Positions 54,399 to 64,000 are shown, counted from the stretch's first letter. The stretch is DNA of 64,000 nt from an uncultured Rhodospirillaceae bacterium (GCA_900553035.1 USCC01000002.1:8195-72194), one strand, 5' to 3'. Program-made: numbers and translations. The notes: generated by a model from the sequence alone, not told the origin.

Positions 54399-54938
54399 AT
54401 GTTGCGGCCATTTGGAACGTTGAATCCGTTTGTCCTTCCGTTGTTTTTCCTTTTGTGGGGATGTTCCGGCGCGCCGGTGGAATACAGGTATCCGGAAAAA
54501 GTGAAGGGGCGTTATGAAATGCCCGGAGAACACCGGGATGCCGAAGAACAGGACAAGCTGTTCGGCAGTAAGGGGCTGAACCTGTTTTCCGAAGAAAAAG
54601 CACCGGAAAACGGCATCGGTGTCAATACGTTTTTATGGCAGGGGACGCTTGAAACGCTGTCCTTTATGCCGCTGGCATCCGCCGATCCGTTCGGGGGAGT
54701 TATCATTACGGACTGGTATTCGCCGTCTGCCGCTCCGGACGAACGTTTTAAGGTCAACGCGCTGATCCTGACAAAATCATTGCGCGCGGACGGATTGAAA
54801 ATTTCCGTTTTCCGGCAGGTGAAAAACGAAAAAGGCGTATGGATTGATACAAAAACCGATCCGGCTGTTGCACTTGAAATGGAAAATGCTATTCTGACCA
54901 GGGCGCGGCAAATCCGTCTGTCCGCCGCCGACCGCTAA
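54399..54938 (+). CDS. DUF3576 family lipoprotein
   Basis: A 179-residue probable lipoprotein: signal sequence with lipobox LLWGC and Cys as the first mature residue. The DUF3576 signature shows in [35 protein letters not shown] and the C-terminal [25 protein letters not shown] (quoted in parts of a longer conserved block). The function is unknown. The gene precedes leuS, lptE and holA, an order kept in many alphaproteobacteria. Confidence 0.9.
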   Translation: MLRPFGTLNPFVLPLFFLLWGCSGAPVEYRYPEKVKGRYEMPGEHRDAEEQDKLFGSKGLNLFSEEKAPENGIGVNTFLWQGTLETLSFMPLASADPFGGVIITDWYSPSAAPDERFKVNALILTKSLRADGLKISVFRQVKNEKGVWIDTKTDPAVALEMENAILTRARQIRLSAADR

Positions 54939-54961
54939 CCTTATTTATTGAAGGCCTTATC

Positions 54962-57541
54962 ATGACTGAAGAACGTTATAATTTCCGTACGACCGAAAAG
55001 AAATGGCAGGCTGCCTGGGAAGAAGCCAAAGCTTTTGAAGCCAAGCAGGAGGACGGGCGGCCGAAATACTACGCGCTGGAAATGTTCCCCTATCCGTCGG
55101 GAAAAATTCACATGGGACACGTCCGGAATTATACGCAGGGCGACGTGATCGCCCGCTTTAAAACGGCGCAGGGATTCAATGTCCTGCATCCGATGGGATG
55201 GGATTCCTTCGGCCTTCCGGCGGAAAACGCGGCAATCAAACATAATGTCCATCCGTCAAAATGGACGCGCGAAAACATTGCGAACATGCGCGAGGAAATG
55301 AAGCGGATGGGGCTGGCCATTGACTGGAGCCGGGAAGTGTCCACCTGTGAACCGGAATATTACCGGCACGAACAGAAGATGTTCCTTGATTTCCTGAAAA
55401 AAGGGCTGGCCTACCGGAAGGATTCCTGGGTGAACTGGGATCCGGTGGAAATGACGGTTCTGGCCAATGAGCAGGTTGTCGACGGCAAGGGATGGCGTTC
55501 CGGCGTTCCCGTTGAACGGCGCAAGCTGTCGCAATGGTCGCTGAAAATCACGCAGTACGCCGACGAGCTTTTGGAAGGCCTCAAAACGCTTGACGGATGG
55601 CCGGAAAAGGTGCGGACGATGCAGGAAAACTGGATCGGCAAATCGTACGGCGCTTATCTGTATTTCCCTGTGAAGGGACGCGATGACACGCTTGAGGTCT
55701 TTACGACGCGGGCGGACACGCTCTTTGGCGCTTCCTTCTGTGCAATTTCCGCACAGCATCCGATTGCCCGGGAACTGGCCGAAACAAATCCCGATCTGGC
55801 CGCGTTCATCAAGGAATGCGAAGCGCTGGGCACCAGTGTCGCAACGATTGAAGCCGCGGAAAAGAAAGGTTTCGACACCGGGCTGAAAGTCATGCATCCC
55901 TTCCCCGAAGAATTCAAGGCGCTGGGCGGCAATCCGGAACTGCCGCTGTATGTGGCGAACTTTGTCCTGATGGAATACGGCACGGGCGCGATTTTCGCGT
56001 GCCCGGCGCATGACCAGCGCGACCTTGATTTCGCCCGCAAGTACGGCCTGCCCGTTCGTGTCGTCGTGGCGCATAAAGATGAAGGCGTTCCCGAAGTCAC
56101 GGAGACAGCGTTCGACGACATCGACGACGGCGTCGCGGTTAATTCCGCTTTTCTGGACGGCCTGAGCACGAAAGAGGCGATTCCCGCCATGATTAAAAAG
56201 CTGGAGGAAATCGGCCGCGGCCGGGCGACAGTACAGTACCGTCTGCGCGACTGGGGTGTTTCGCGCCAGCGTTACTGGGGATGCCCGATTCCGGTCATCC
56301 ACTGTGAACACTGCGGCATCGTTCCCGTGCCGGAGGAAGATCTGCCCGTCACGTTGCCCGAAGACGTTTCCTTTGACAGGCCGGGCAATCCTCTGGAACA
56401 TCACCCGACGTGGAAGCACACGACCTGTCCGTCCTGCGGCCAGCCGGCACTGCGCGAAACGGATACGTTTGACACGTTTTTTGAATCCTCCTGGTATTTC
56501 GCGCGTTTCTGTGCGCCGCACGAAGCCGACCGTCCGTTCACCCGTGAAGCCGTTGATAAATGGCTTCCCGTGGATCAGTACATCGGCGGGATTGAACACG
56601 CGGTTCTGCATCTGCTGTATGCCCGTTTCTTTACCCGCGCTCTGCGGGACTGCGGCTACCTGAGCGTTTCCGAGCCGTTTAAAGGGCTGTTTACGCAGGG
56701 AATGGTCTGTCACGAAACCTATAAGGATCAGAACGGCAACTGGCTTTTCCCGACGGAAGTTGAAAAGAAGCCCGATGGTACGGCGATTCGGATTTCGGAC
56801 GGGACGCCGGTCCGCGTCGGCCGATCCGAAAAAATGAGCAAGTCAAAGTACAATCTGGTCGATCCGGAAACGATTCTCAACACATACGGCGCCGACGCGG
56901 CCCGTGTGTTCATGCTTTCCGACACACCGCCGGAACGCGATCTGGAATGGACCGAAGCCGGGATTGACGGGGCGTGGCGTTATGTCAACCGTCTGTGGCG
57001 TCTGGCGCTTTCGTGCCCCGAAGCCCTTCCCGAACCGGGCGAGCTGTCCGCGGCGGCGGCAAAGCTGGTTCGCCTGACGCACCGCACGATTGCAGCGGTG
57101 ACGGACGATATGGAAAAGCTCCGTTTCAACGTTGCTCTGGCTCGTCTGCGCGAACTGACGAACGCCATCGCGGAGACCAAACCGACGGATGACGCCGACC
57201 GCTGGGCCGTGCGCTTTGCTTTTGAAACACTGGTTCGTCTGTTGTCGCCGATTACGCCGCATCTGGCCGAAGAAATGTGGCAGATGCTGGGACACGGCGA
57301 TCTTCTGGCGACGTATTCATGGCCGGTGGCCGATGCTTCGCTCCTGCATGACGATACCGTCACGGTCGCTGTCCAGGTTCAGGGCAAGCTCCGCGGCACG
57401 GTCGAACTGCCCAAGGATACGGATGAGGAATCCGCCCGGGCGGCGGCTCTGGCTCTTCCGACCGTTCAGGCGCAAATCGAAGGAAAAACCGTCCGGAAGG
57501 TCATTGTTGTAAAGAACAAGATTATCAATGTCGTGGTTTAA
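54962..57541 (+). CDS. leuS: Leucyl-tRNA synthetase
   Basis: LeuRS charges tRNA(Leu). The 859-residue class I enzyme has the HIGH-type motif in [14 protein letters not shown], the KMSKS loop [14 protein letters not shown], and the CP1 editing domain (about residues 230-420, with [13 protein letters not shown] and the [15 protein letters not shown] active site). Zinc-binding Cys pairs (CEHCG, CPSCG) and the anticodon-binding domain are also visible. Length matches bacterial LeuRS. Its end overlaps lptE by 14 bases. Confidence 0.98.
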   Translation: MTEERYNFRTTEKKWQAAWEEAKAFEAKQEDGRPKYYALEMFPYPSGKIHMGHVRNYTQGDVIARFKTAQGFNVLHPMGWDSFGLPAENAAIKHNVHPSKWTRENIANMREEMKRMGLAIDWSREVSTCEPEYYRHEQKMFLDFLKKGLAYRKDSWVNWDPVEMTVLANEQVVDGKGWRSGVPVERRKLSQWSLKITQYADELLEGLKTLDGWPEKVRTMQENWIGKSYGAYLYFPVKGRDDTLEVFTTRADTLFGASFCAISAQHPIARELAETNPDLAAFIKECEALGTSVATIEAAEKKGFDTGLKVMHPFPEEFKALGGNPELPLYVANFVLMEYGTGAIFACPAHDQRDLDFARKYGLPVRVVVAHKDEGVPEVTETAFDDIDDGVAVNSAFLDGLSTKEAIPAMIKKLEEIGRGRATVQYRLRDWGVSRQRYWGCPIPVIHCEHCGIVPVPEEDLPVTLPEDVSFDRPGNPLEHHPTWKHTTCPSCGQPALRETDTFDTFFESSWYFARFCAPHEADRPFTREAVDKWLPVDQYIGGIEHAVLHLLYARFFTRALRDCGYLSVSEPFKGLFTQGMVCHETYKDQNGNWLFPTEVEKKPDGTAIRISDGTPVRVGRSEKMSKSKYNLVDPETILNTYGADAARVFMLSDTPPERDLEWTEAGIDGAWRYVNRLWRLALSCPEALPEPGELSAAAAKLVRLTHRTIAAVTDDMEKLRFNVALARLRELTNAIAETKPTDDADRWAVRFAFETLVRLLSPITPHLAEEMWQMLGHGDLLATYSWPVADASLLHDDTVTVAVQVQGKLRGTVELPKDTDEESARAAALALPTVQAQIEGKTVRKVIVVKNKIINVVV

Positions 57542-58079
57542 GAAATTCATCGCGGGAGCGGCTTTCCTTTTCCTGGCGTCATGCGGGTTCAAACCGCTGT
57601 ACGTCGGGAACGGGACGGCGAATTCCGTTTCCGGAAGTCAGCTGGTTTCGGAGCTGTCATCCATTTTCATTGACGAAATTCCAAACCGCACGGGGCAACA
57701 GCTGCGCCGGACGCTTTTGGACCGCCTGACTCCGAAAGGGGATCCCGAAAGGCCGAAATACCGTCTGTCCGTTGTGCTGTCCGAATCTTCGATTTACCAG
57801 CAGGGCATCCGGCTGGACAATCTGGCGACACGCTCGACAATGACGTATACGGCGACCTATACGCTCCGGACGTATCCCGAGGGAAAAGTGTTGCTGAACG
57901 ACAAAACACTGGGCAAGGCCAGTTATAATATTCTGGAATCCCCCTATGCCACCGATGTGGCCGAAGAAAGCGCACGGGAACGCATCATGCGTATCCTGGG
58001 CGACAATATTTCCCTGCGTATCTCGGCGTTTCTGAAAAGCCATGAAGCCGGCGCAAAAAAGGGAGATTCCGGAAAATGA
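57528..58079 (+). CDS. lptE: LPS-assembly lipoprotein LptE
   Basis: LptE plugs the LptD barrel that inserts LPS in the outer membrane. The 183-residue protein has a signal sequence with lipobox FLASC followed by [10 protein letters not shown], the conserved LptE mature start. A beta/alpha body follows ([14 protein letters not shown]). The C terminus is charged. It overlaps leuS by 14 bases and holA by four, a standard order. Confidence 0.9.
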   Translation: MSWFKKFIAGAAFLFLASCGFKPLYVGNGTANSVSGSQLVSELSSIFIDEIPNRTGQQLRRTLLDRLTPKGDPERPKYRLSVVLSESSIYQQGIRLDNLATRSTMTYTATYTLRTYPEGKVLLNDKTLGKASYNILESPYATDVAEESARERIMRILGDNISLRISAFLKSHEAGAKKGDSGK

Positions 58080-59104
58080 CGAAACTGACCGCTTCCTCGT
58101 TTGCGGCTCTGGCCGAAAAGGAAGACGGCCGGTACAAAGCCGTCCTGTTTTACGGGCAGGATGAGGGACTGGTCGAGGAATGCCGCGAAAAAATGACGGC
58201 CGCCGTGGTTCCGGATGCGCGTGACCCCTTCCGGATCGTTGATCTGACGCAGGCGCAGGTCAAAGAAGATCCCGCACGTCTGTATGACGAAGCGAACGCG
58301 ATTTCTCTGATGGGCGGCCGCCGGGTCATTCGTCTGCGCGGCGTTGACAACAACCTGACGCCGGTCATGAAGGAATTCCTTGAAACCTGCAAAGGCGATG
58401 CTCTTGTTGTGTTGACGGCAGGCAATCTGGCGAAAAGCGGTTCTCTGCCGTCGCTGTTTGAAAAAAGTACGGTTGCCGCCGTGCTGCCCTGCTATTCCGA
58501 CGAAGGCGCGGGACTGAAGCAGTTCGTATTCCGCGCATTGGAGGACGAGGGTTTTTCGATTGACCCGGATGCTTTGGCGTTCATTGCGGACAATTTGGGC
58601 GCGGATCGGATGGTATCGCGTTCCGAACTGGCCAAGCTGGCCGCCTATATGGGGACGGAAAAGCATATTACGCTGAAGGATGCCGAAGCCTGTATCGGCG
58701 ACGCTTCCGCCCTGTCTGTTGACCGAATGGTGTATGCCCTGGCCGAAGGGAATCAGCCGGAAATGAACGAAACACTTGCCCGCCTGTATGCGGAAGGGCA
58801 GGCGCCGATCGCTCTTTTAAGGGCGGCATCCATGCACTTCAGACGTCTTCACGTGACAGCGGGCAGAATGAAGGAAGGGCAGAATATGGAAACAGCGATG
58901 CGCTCGCTGTATCCTCCCGTCCATTTCAAGCGGACGGATTCCTTTAAAAAACAGCTGAAGACATGGTCGGTGCCGAAAATCACCCGCGCTCTGGCTCTGC
59001 TGATGGAAGCCGAGCGCGAATGCAAAAGGCCGGGGCGGCCGCCGGAACTGTTGTGTTCCCGTGTGTTCCTGCAGATCGCGGCTCAGGCGAAACGTCCCGG
59101 ATAA
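58076..59104 (+). CDS. holA: DNA polymerase III delta subunit
   Basis: HolA opens the sliding clamp as part of the clamp loader. The 342-residue protein has an N-terminal AAA+-like domain (VLFYGQDEGLVEECREK, GRRVIRLRGVDNN), the middle Rossmann region LVVLTAGNLAKSGSLPSLF, and a C-terminal helical collar with RRLHVTAGRM. It lacks a Walker A, as expected for delta. In many alphaproteobacteria holA follows parB, but here it follows lptE. Confidence 0.92.
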   Translation: MTKLTASSFAALAEKEDGRYKAVLFYGQDEGLVEECREKMTAAVVPDARDPFRIVDLTQAQVKEDPARLYDEANAISLMGGRRVIRLRGVDNNLTPVMKEFLETCKGDALVVLTAGNLAKSGSLPSLFEKSTVAAVLPCYSDEGAGLKQFVFRALEDEGFSIDPDALAFIADNLGADRMVSRSELAKLAAYMGTEKHITLKDAEACIGDASALSVDRMVYALAEGNQPEMNETLARLYAEGQAPIALLRAASMHFRRLHVTAGRMKEGQNMETAMRSLYPPVHFKRTDSFKKQLKTWSVPKITRALALLMEAERECKRPGRPPELLCSRVFLQIAAQAKRPG

Positions 59105-59117
59105 AAAGGAACCCGCC

Positions 59118-59732
59118 ATGGAAATTTCATATCGTCAGGAAGTCCTGCGAAAACTGGTTCATCTCAGCTCTTTGTGGATGACGGCGGCGATTTATTTTCT
59201 GCATCCGATTGACGCGGCGATTCTGTTCAGCGTTCTGCTGGCGGTGAATATCACGGTGGAATACGGTTTTCACAAAGGGTGGCCGGTCTGCCGGGCGATA
59301 TACGGCCGCTTTTTCGGAAAGATGTTGCGCGACGGGGAGAACGCTTCGGAATTTCACCTCAGCGGCGCGCCGTATGTCCTGATGGCGGCGTTGGACGTCG
59401 TTGTAATTTTTCCGAAATTGATTGCGATGATTTCCTTAAGCGTGATGCTGATCGGCGATACGGCGGCCGCGCTGTTCGGGCGGAAGTTCGGGCGGCACAA
59501 AATCAACGGCGGCCGCAAAAGCGTTGAAGGCGCCGCGGCGTTTTTCGTCGCATCAACGGTCGTTCTTGTCTTTTTTATTGTTCTTTTTGACCTTCCTCTG
59601 CGGTTCTTCATTGCCGGAGTCGTCGGAATATTTGCGGCGATGCTGGCCGAGATTTATGAAAAACAGCTTCGGCTGGACGATAATTTCTCGATTACCCTGT
59701 GTGTCGCTCTGGCGTTGACGGCGGCTTTATGA
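59118..59732 (+). CDS. SEC59/dolichol-kinase-like membrane enzyme
   Basis: A 204-residue integral membrane protein with about six helices. The start EISYRQEVLRKLVHLSSLW is characteristic of the CTP-transferase/dolichol-kinase-like family, and the late LIGDTAAALFGRKFGRHKI matches its D-x-A-A-x-x-x-G-x-x-x-G motif with KSVEG after. Bacterial members may phosphorylate a lipid alcohol; the substrate is unknown. ATG 59118 has AAGGA upstream. It overlaps the PAP2 gene by four bases, suggesting a lipid kinase and phosphatase pair. Confidence 0.8.
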   Translation: MEISYRQEVLRKLVHLSSLWMTAAIYFLHPIDAAILFSVLLAVNITVEYGFHKGWPVCRAIYGRFFGKMLRDGENASEFHLSGAPYVLMAALDVVVIFPKLIAMISLSVMLIGDTAAALFGRKFGRHKINGGRKSVEGAAAFFVASTVVLVFFIVLFDLPLRFFIAGVVGIFAAMLAEIYEKQLRLDDNFSITLCVALALTAAL

Positions 59733-60433
59733 AAAAACAATTTGCCTTAAGCTTTTTTTTGCTGGCTCTGACGCTTGTCCTTTTCAGCGCGACGGATTTC
59801 GATGTGAGTCTGCAGGATTTTTTCTTTGACCGCAAGAGCGGCCTGTGGATGATTTCCCCGGCGGATCACACGGTTCTGTCTCCCTTTTTTTACCGCGGAT
59901 TTAAAGTGATCTTGGGCTGTATCGGCGGCGCGTGCGTCCTGCTGTTCCTGGCGTCTTTCCGAGCCGCATCCCTGAAGCCGCACCGGGCCGCGTTTCTGAT
60001 GCTGCTGCTCAGTCTTGTTTTCGTTCCGGTCATTGTTGCCGGAGCAAAACAGGTGACGAACGAATACTGCCCGAAACAGATTGACCGGTACGGCGGATTT
60101 TTTCCTCATGTCGGCGTTTTAAAACCCTATCCGACGGATTTTGTTCAGATAAAAAAAGGGAAATGCTATCCGGCCGGGCATGCGACCGGAGGGTTTGCCC
60201 TGATGGCGCTTTATTTCTGTTTCAGTGATCCGAAAAAACGGCGCATCGGGCTGGGAATCGGTCTTATCGCTGGATGGGTGACGGGAAATTACCAGATGCT
60301 CCGCGGGGAACATTTCCTTTCCCATACGATTGTCAGCATGATCGCTTCATGGATTGTCATTCTGTCGGTTTACTGTCTTTTGAAACGTTTTTATAGTGAT
60401 CCCGCCAGCCCGATGCGTGCTGATAATAACTGA
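59729..60433 (+). CDS. PAP2-family membrane phosphatase with altered first motif
   Basis: A 234-residue phosphatase of the PAP2 superfamily with several helices. The three motifs are recognisable: K107-x6-C114-P115 (KQVTNEYCP; Arg-Pro is usual), PAGH at 148-151 with the catalytic His, and R192-x6-H199 (RGEHFLSH). The variant with CP and the following DRYGGFFPHV resembles PAP2 proteins that accompany lipid A modifying enzymes. The likely substrate is a lipid phosphate at the outer face of the inner membrane. It converges on the sulfatase-fold gene, overlapping by 77 bases. Confidence 0.83.
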   Translation: MKKQFALSFFLLALTLVLFSATDFDVSLQDFFFDRKSGLWMISPADHTVLSPFFYRGFKVILGCIGGACVLLFLASFRAASLKPHRAAFLMLLLSLVFVPVIVAGAKQVTNEYCPKQIDRYGGFFPHVGVLKPYPTDFVQIKKGKCYPAGHATGGFALMALYFCFSDPKKRRIGLGIGLIAGWVTGNYQMLRGEHFLSHTIVSMIASWIVILSVYCLLKRFYSDPASPMRADNN

Positions 60434-62249
60434 CCGCTTCATCGCGCAGTTCTGCCATCGGTTCTTTGGTCAAATGCCCATCTTTGTAATAAGAGACAGC
60501 CTTCACGGGTTTCAGGACGACCATGTCTTTGTCGCGCAGATATCCGATGTACTGGTAATTGCTGACGAAATAACGTGACCTGTAGGACGGATCCAGCGCG
60601 TCCTTGCCGTAAAAAACACTGTCATAGCTGAAATTCAGAAGGCCGAGCAGAGTGGGCAGGGCGTCAATCTGGCTGACGGCATAGTCGTACCGAGCCGGTT
60701 TCAGCATTTTCGGCGCATAGAAAATCAGCGGAATACGGTGCGTTTCGGGATTCAGTTCCTGTTTCCCGGCGCTTCCGGCCCCATGATCGGCGATAAAGAC
60801 GAAAAGCGTGTTGTCAAACCAGGGTTTGCTCCGGGCGTTTCTAATCAGTTCGCCGACCGCGAAATCGGCGTATTTGACGGCACCGAAACGGCTGGTCTGC
60901 GACGGGATATCGATTTTGCCTTCCGGATAGCTGAAGGGGCGGTGATTCGAGGTCGTCATGATGACCTGCAGGAACGGTTTTCCCGAAGCATGGGAAGCGT
61001 CGGCCTCTTCAATGGCGCGTTCGAAAATGTCTTCGTCCGAAACGCCCCAGATGTTGGCGTGCCGGATTTTGGATTCGTCAATATTCGTCCGGTCAATTAC
61101 TTGGAATCCGTTGTTTCCAAAGAAATAATTCATGTTGTCGAAATAACCGTAGCCGCCGTACAGCCATTTTGTATCGTATCCTTTTTCCTTGAACACAGTT
61201 CCGATGGAATGCAGGTTTTCATTGCCTTTGCGCCGGACGATTGACATGCCGGGAAGCGGCGGGATGGACAGGCTGATGGCTTCAAGCCCACGGACGGTCC
61301 GCGTTCCGGTCGCATAGACGCGGCTGAAAAAGACGCCTTCCTCTGACAGTCCGGACAGATTGGGCGTCAGCGAAAGTTCCGGGTGAAGCTCGTCAAAAAA
61401 CTCGTATCCCATGCTTTCCATGACGACGAAAATAACGTTCATTTTCTTTTCGCCGGACGTGCGGATCTGTCGTTCGATGCTGTCGGGCCTGCCTTTAAAG
61501 GCGGCGTTCTCCTGAGCCAGATTCCGGCGGAGAAATTCGGCATTTTTTTCCGAAGTGCGCGTGAGATAAAAGTCGTTGTAATTCAGCTCGTTTTTGATGA
61601 AAGCGCTGAACAGGCTGTACAGGCCGTCCTTGGCGATTTCGTTGTTGTAACGGTTTTCCCCGGTTTCCGCCATTTTGATATCCACAGTGAAAAAGGAAAC
61701 GACACACAAAAGAATCAGGCCGAAAAGAGACAGGAAACGATACCCCAGCGCCGGCGGCGTTACTTTCGGATAAAGTGTCCGGCGGAAAACATAAGCCAGA
61801 AAAACGGAAACCAGCACAATCAGGCCAAGGATGGGAACGACCGGGTAGGACTGGAAGATATTCCCGATGACTTCTTTTGTGTAAATCAGGTAATCAATGG
61901 CGATAAAGTTGAATGTTGAAGCGAATTCTTCCCAGAAAATGGCCTCGGAGACTTCCTCAAAAATATTGACGATCAGGAACAGGGTGAAGACAAGGAAGGT
62001 GAAAATCCTGTCAAAATGGCTGTAAACCTTGTTTTTCGGCAGGGCCACAAGGTAAATCATAAGTGGGATCGCCAGATAAAGGAAAGAAACCGTCGTCTGA
62101 AGCAGCGCAATGCCGGTCATACGAGTGATGGCCAGAAACGACCAGTCAAGATTGGCGCGTTCCACGAAACACAGGACGCAGGTTTCAACAAATTCGATCG
62201 CAAGCGTGGCGATATAAAAAGGCAGCAAACGCCGGATAAAGTACATCAT
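60357..62249 (-). CDS. LTA-synthase-family (sulfatase-fold) membrane protein
   Basis: A 630-residue protein with about five N-terminal helices and a periplasmic sulfatase-type domain from about residue 265. The metal-site Glu is in VVMESMGYEFF, the nucleophile Thr318 in GTRTVRGLEA, and the metal-binding IADHGAG with later ETHRIPLIFYAP. This is the proteobacterial branch that includes phosphoglycerol transferases and phosphoethanolamine transferases. It may transfer phosphoglycerol or phosphoethanolamine to an envelope glycan or lipid. The gene converges on the PAP2 gene. Confidence 0.85.
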   Translation of the reverse strand: MMYFIRRLLPFYIATLAIEFVETCVLCFVERANLDWSFLAITRMTGIALLQTTVSFLYLAIPLMIYLVALPKNKVYSHFDRIFTFLVFTLFLIVNIFEEVSEAIFWEEFASTFNFIAIDYLIYTKEVIGNIFQSYPVVPILGLIVLVSVFLAYVFRRTLYPKVTPPALGYRFLSLFGLILLCVVSFFTVDIKMAETGENRYNNEIAKDGLYSLFSAFIKNELNYNDFYLTRTSEKNAEFLRRNLAQENAAFKGRPDSIERQIRTSGEKKMNVIFVVMESMGYEFFDELHPELSLTPNLSGLSEEGVFFSRVYATGTRTVRGLEAISLSIPPLPGMSIVRRKGNENLHSIGTVFKEKGYDTKWLYGGYGYFDNMNYFFGNNGFQVIDRTNIDESKIRHANIWGVSDEDIFERAIEEADASHASGKPFLQVIMTTSNHRPFSYPEGKIDIPSQTSRFGAVKYADFAVGELIRNARSKPWFDNTLFVFIADHGAGSAGKQELNPETHRIPLIFYAPKMLKPARYDYAVSQIDALPTLLGLLNFSYDSVFYGKDALDPSYRSRYFVSNYQYIGYLRDKDMVVLKPVKAVSYYKDGHLTKEPMAELRDEAVSYYQHASGWRDHYKNVSKDSKPTE

Positions 62250-62347
62250 TGAGATAACCCGTTTCCGAAAAAAGAAGATGCTTTTTTTATATGTGAAAAG
62301 CTGAGGAAAACAACCTTTTTTTCAAGGAAACGATATATCTTTCTTGT

Positions 62348-63445
62348 CTATATTTTTTCGGATTTTCTTCTGAACAGGGCCGTTTTCGTGACCATATTGA
62401 TAAAACGGTCAATTTTTTCGGGCTGAAGCTCGACACCGATGGCTGTTTGTGTGAATTGAAAAATCTTTTCATTCAGAGGTTGTGGATTTTTCGGCTTTCG
62501 GCCGACGGCCTTTAAAAGGGATTCCTGAATAATTTTCGTGTTCCATACAGATTTTCCCGCTGTAACCATCCCGGAAAACGTAACGCCGATAAAGGGACCG
62601 CACGCCGCTGTCAGCAGAGCCGTACCCGCCAGTCGCACAGCCAGATGGCCGGCAAAACGAATGTAGGGGCGCGACGCATAGAGCCCTTTTTTCCGGGCGG
62701 TTTCTTTCGGCGGCTGAATGCCTTTTTCCATAAATTCCGCGACTCTGGTCATGCGCCGTTTATTTTCGCGCCGCCGCCGTACCGCTTCTTCATGAGCGCG
62801 CCGCGCTTTGTCGGCCTGGCTGTAAAGGGTGGTGCCGATCGGGCCTGCAAGGACAAAGGCCGCGCCCATGCCCGACAGGTTGAAAACGGTTTTATTCCGG
62901 TGGATGAACACTTTTGTGCGACGGAGGCATTCAGCGATTTTCCCGGGCTTTCCGGCAAATGATTTTAAAAATTTTTCAGCCGCGGATTTCCCGGACGCAT
63001 ATGAACCGTCATGGATACGAAACTCCTTCGCCCGTATCATGAATTTTTCCAGAGGCTGAAACTTTTCAACATCACGTACACAGGCTTTATACACTGCGGC
63101 ATCATACGGCGCCGAAGGCTCGGAAAGGCCGAAATTCAGTGCGGCCGTCCGGACTTTGCTCAGGTCTGTGCCGTGTCCTTTCAGTTCAACTTCTCTGAAA
63201 CCGCGATCGGCTGCCGCATGGGCAAGCATTTCAAGGTGTTCGGGGGTGATTCCGCCTTCCAGGACACACGATTCTCCCGAAACGGTCATGCGGGCGTCCG
63301 GCCGTTTGAAAAGGACTTCGATCTGATGATCATCCCGCAGGCGGACAGATGAAAACGCACGACGTTCCTCTTCGGACCACTGCCGGTGAAAGTCTGTCAG
63401 CAGAGCCGCTCTGTCCGAAACAGCGGCTCCGCCGGACGGCGCCAT
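62348..63445 (-). CDS. Unknown protein, paralogue of the next gene upstream
   Basis: A 365-residue protein of no recognised enzymatic family. Residues about 52-110 (GGITPEHLEMLAHAAADRGF, VELKGHGTDLSKVRTAALNFGL) resemble the LPD7-type domain of relaxase-associated large proteins, a weak match by eye. A hydrophobic segment (GMGAAFVLAGPIGTTLY) follows, then a basic helix (EEAVRRRRENKRRMTRV), a second hydrophobic region (AVRLAGTALLTAACGPFIGVTF) and a C-terminal helix. Residues 267-312 align with the upstream partial gene. ATG 63445 is the first in frame; AGGAGG lies farther upstream than ideal, so the start is uncertain. Confidence 0.6.
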   Translation of the reverse strand: MAPSGGAAVSDRAALLTDFHRQWSEEERRAFSSVRLRDDHQIEVLFKRPDARMTVSGESCVLEGGITPEHLEMLAHAAADRGFREVELKGHGTDLSKVRTAALNFGLSEPSAPYDAAVYKACVRDVEKFQPLEKFMIRAKEFRIHDGSYASGKSAAEKFLKSFAGKPGKIAECLRRTKVFIHRNKTVFNLSGMGAAFVLAGPIGTTLYSQADKARRAHEEAVRRRRENKRRMTRVAEFMEKGIQPPKETARKKGLYASRPYIRFAGHLAVRLAGTALLTAACGPFIGVTFSGMVTAGKSVWNTKIIQESLLKAVGRKPKNPQPLNEKIFQFTQTAIGVELQPEKIDRFINMVTKTALFRRKSEKI

Positions 63446-63482
63446 ATTCAGGATTTCAAACCGTCCTATTTCCGCCTCCTGT

Positions 63483-64000
63483 CTATCTGTTCTTTTTCAA
63501 AGCCGTTTTCCGTGCAAAAAGAAGAGAGGGAAAATCGGATTTTTCCGGAGTCTTGTTTTTCTTTTTTTCCGACCTGAAAACATTTTTAATCCGCCGGGCT
63601 GTTTTCTGACGGAATTCGCGCATCTTGTCCACTCCGGTCCAGCGTGTCGGGCCGATACTGACCCCGGGAATACATCCGGGATCGGAAACCTGCAGCCCCA
63701 GAATGGCCGCCGAAGTGAAAATCGCCGATTTAACCAGCGTATCCGCCAGTTTTTTTCGGATTTCGATGGGTGATTTAAGAGTCTTTTTCATCTGTCCGGT
63801 TTTCAGGAAATGGAGACCGTCCTGAAGCAGGTGCGCATTCCATAACGCTTTCCCAACCACGATGGAACCGATGAAAGCCGCACCCGACCAGGGACCGTAC
63901 TGGGCCGCCAGAAGCGCGGTTCCTCCCAGACGCACGGCCAGATGGTTGCCGAGTCGTTCGGTCTTGATGCGTTCAAGCTGTTCAAGACAAAGCGCATGGC
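63483..64000 (-). CDS. Partial unknown protein, paralogue of the gene at 62348 (5' end outside window)
   Basis: The frame is open to the window edge; about 172 residues are visible. NHLAVRLGGTALLAAQYGPWSGAAFIG and VVGKALWN align with GHLAVRLAGTALLTAACGPFIGVTFSG and TAGKSVWN of the next gene (short blocks of a longer match). The remaining part is basic (RIKNVFRSEKKKNKTPEKS). The stop is 38 bases before the downstream ATG, so the two probably form an operon arising from tandem duplication. Confidence 0.6.
   Translation of the reverse strand, partial: HALCLEQLERIKTERLGNHLAVRLGGTALLAAQYGPWSGAAFIGSIVVGKALWNAHLLQDGLHFLKTGQMKKTLKSPIEIRKKLADTLVKSAIFTSAAILGLQVSDPGCIPGVSIGPTRWTGVDKMREFRQKTARRIKNVFRSEKKKNKTPEKSDFPSLLFARKTALKKNR

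Noticed and set aside
55256..56713. 485-codon open frame antisense to leuS
   Set aside because: It lies wholly inside a textbook leuS on the other strand. Codon bias at third positions produces such long shadow frames; there is no ribosome binding site or known motif.

Overview
The window is a chromosomal segment from an alphaproteobacterium. The evidence is gene content and order: maf beside a DnaA-box-rich intergenic region, aroE-coaE-dnaQ, secB divergent from a Tim44-like gene, rsmG-parA-parB with two perfect parS sites, the set DUF3576-leuS-lptE-holA, an IalB-family protein, and an envelope with LPS genes (hldD, lptE), a porin, Lgt and a lipoprotein PBP activator. Base composition is moderate in GC and coding density is high. 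No rRNA, tRNA, CRISPR array or insertion sequence was found. Class-level placement is secure. A host-associated, uncultivated lineage is only a guess.

Layout. 1-6.5 kb: a partial membrane protein, rsmB, a glycosyltransferase, an IalB-like protein, a small unknown protein, an SDR, yicC and gmk. 6.5-9 kb: a structured intergenic region, oligopeptidase pepF and a non-coding stretch. 9-12.8 kb: a membrane diguanylate cyclase divergent from an unknown membrane protein. 12.8-16.7 kb, minus strand: alpha/beta hydrolase, mnmG and mnmE. 16.9-23.8 kb: an unknown protein, then smr, a membrane protein, mltA, the Tim44-like gene, secB, and the overlapping run maf>aroE>coaE>dnaQ. 23.8-24.26 kb: the likely replication origin. 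24.3-32.3 kb: rho, hslVU, hisB, a split chromate-type transporter, the parS sites and rsmG-parA-parB. 32.3-34.3 kb: a gene-free, AT-rich region with short repeats.

34.3-50 kb is housekeeping: yraN, rsmI, a PBP activator, hemW, rdgB, rph, hrcA-grpE, proC, hldD, lgt, a DUF2062 gene, pgeF, prs, rplY, pth, ychF and trmL. 50-52.1 kb is a 696-residue unknown protein with an HEGEH motif and three repeat units. 52.2-60.4 kb: a PLP-homeostasis protein, a porin, DUF3576, leuS, lptE, holA, a SEC59-like membrane enzyme and a PAP2 phosphatase. 60.4-64 kb: an LTA-synthase-like sulfatase-fold protein and two tandem paralogous unknown proteins, the second cut by the window edge.

Taken together, the region centres on chromosome replication and segregation (oriC candidate, parS, ParA, ParB). 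Around it lie tRNA and rRNA modification (MnmE, MnmG, RsmB, RsmG, RsmI, TrmL), protein quality control (HslVU, HrcA/GrpE, SecB) and envelope building (MltA, Lgt, LptE, HldD, PBP activator, PAP2/LTA-synthase-like pair). The accessory signal is concentrated in the metallopeptidase-like repeat protein, the paralogous pair at the right edge, the diguanylate cyclase with an unusual tail, and the gene-free region next to parB.
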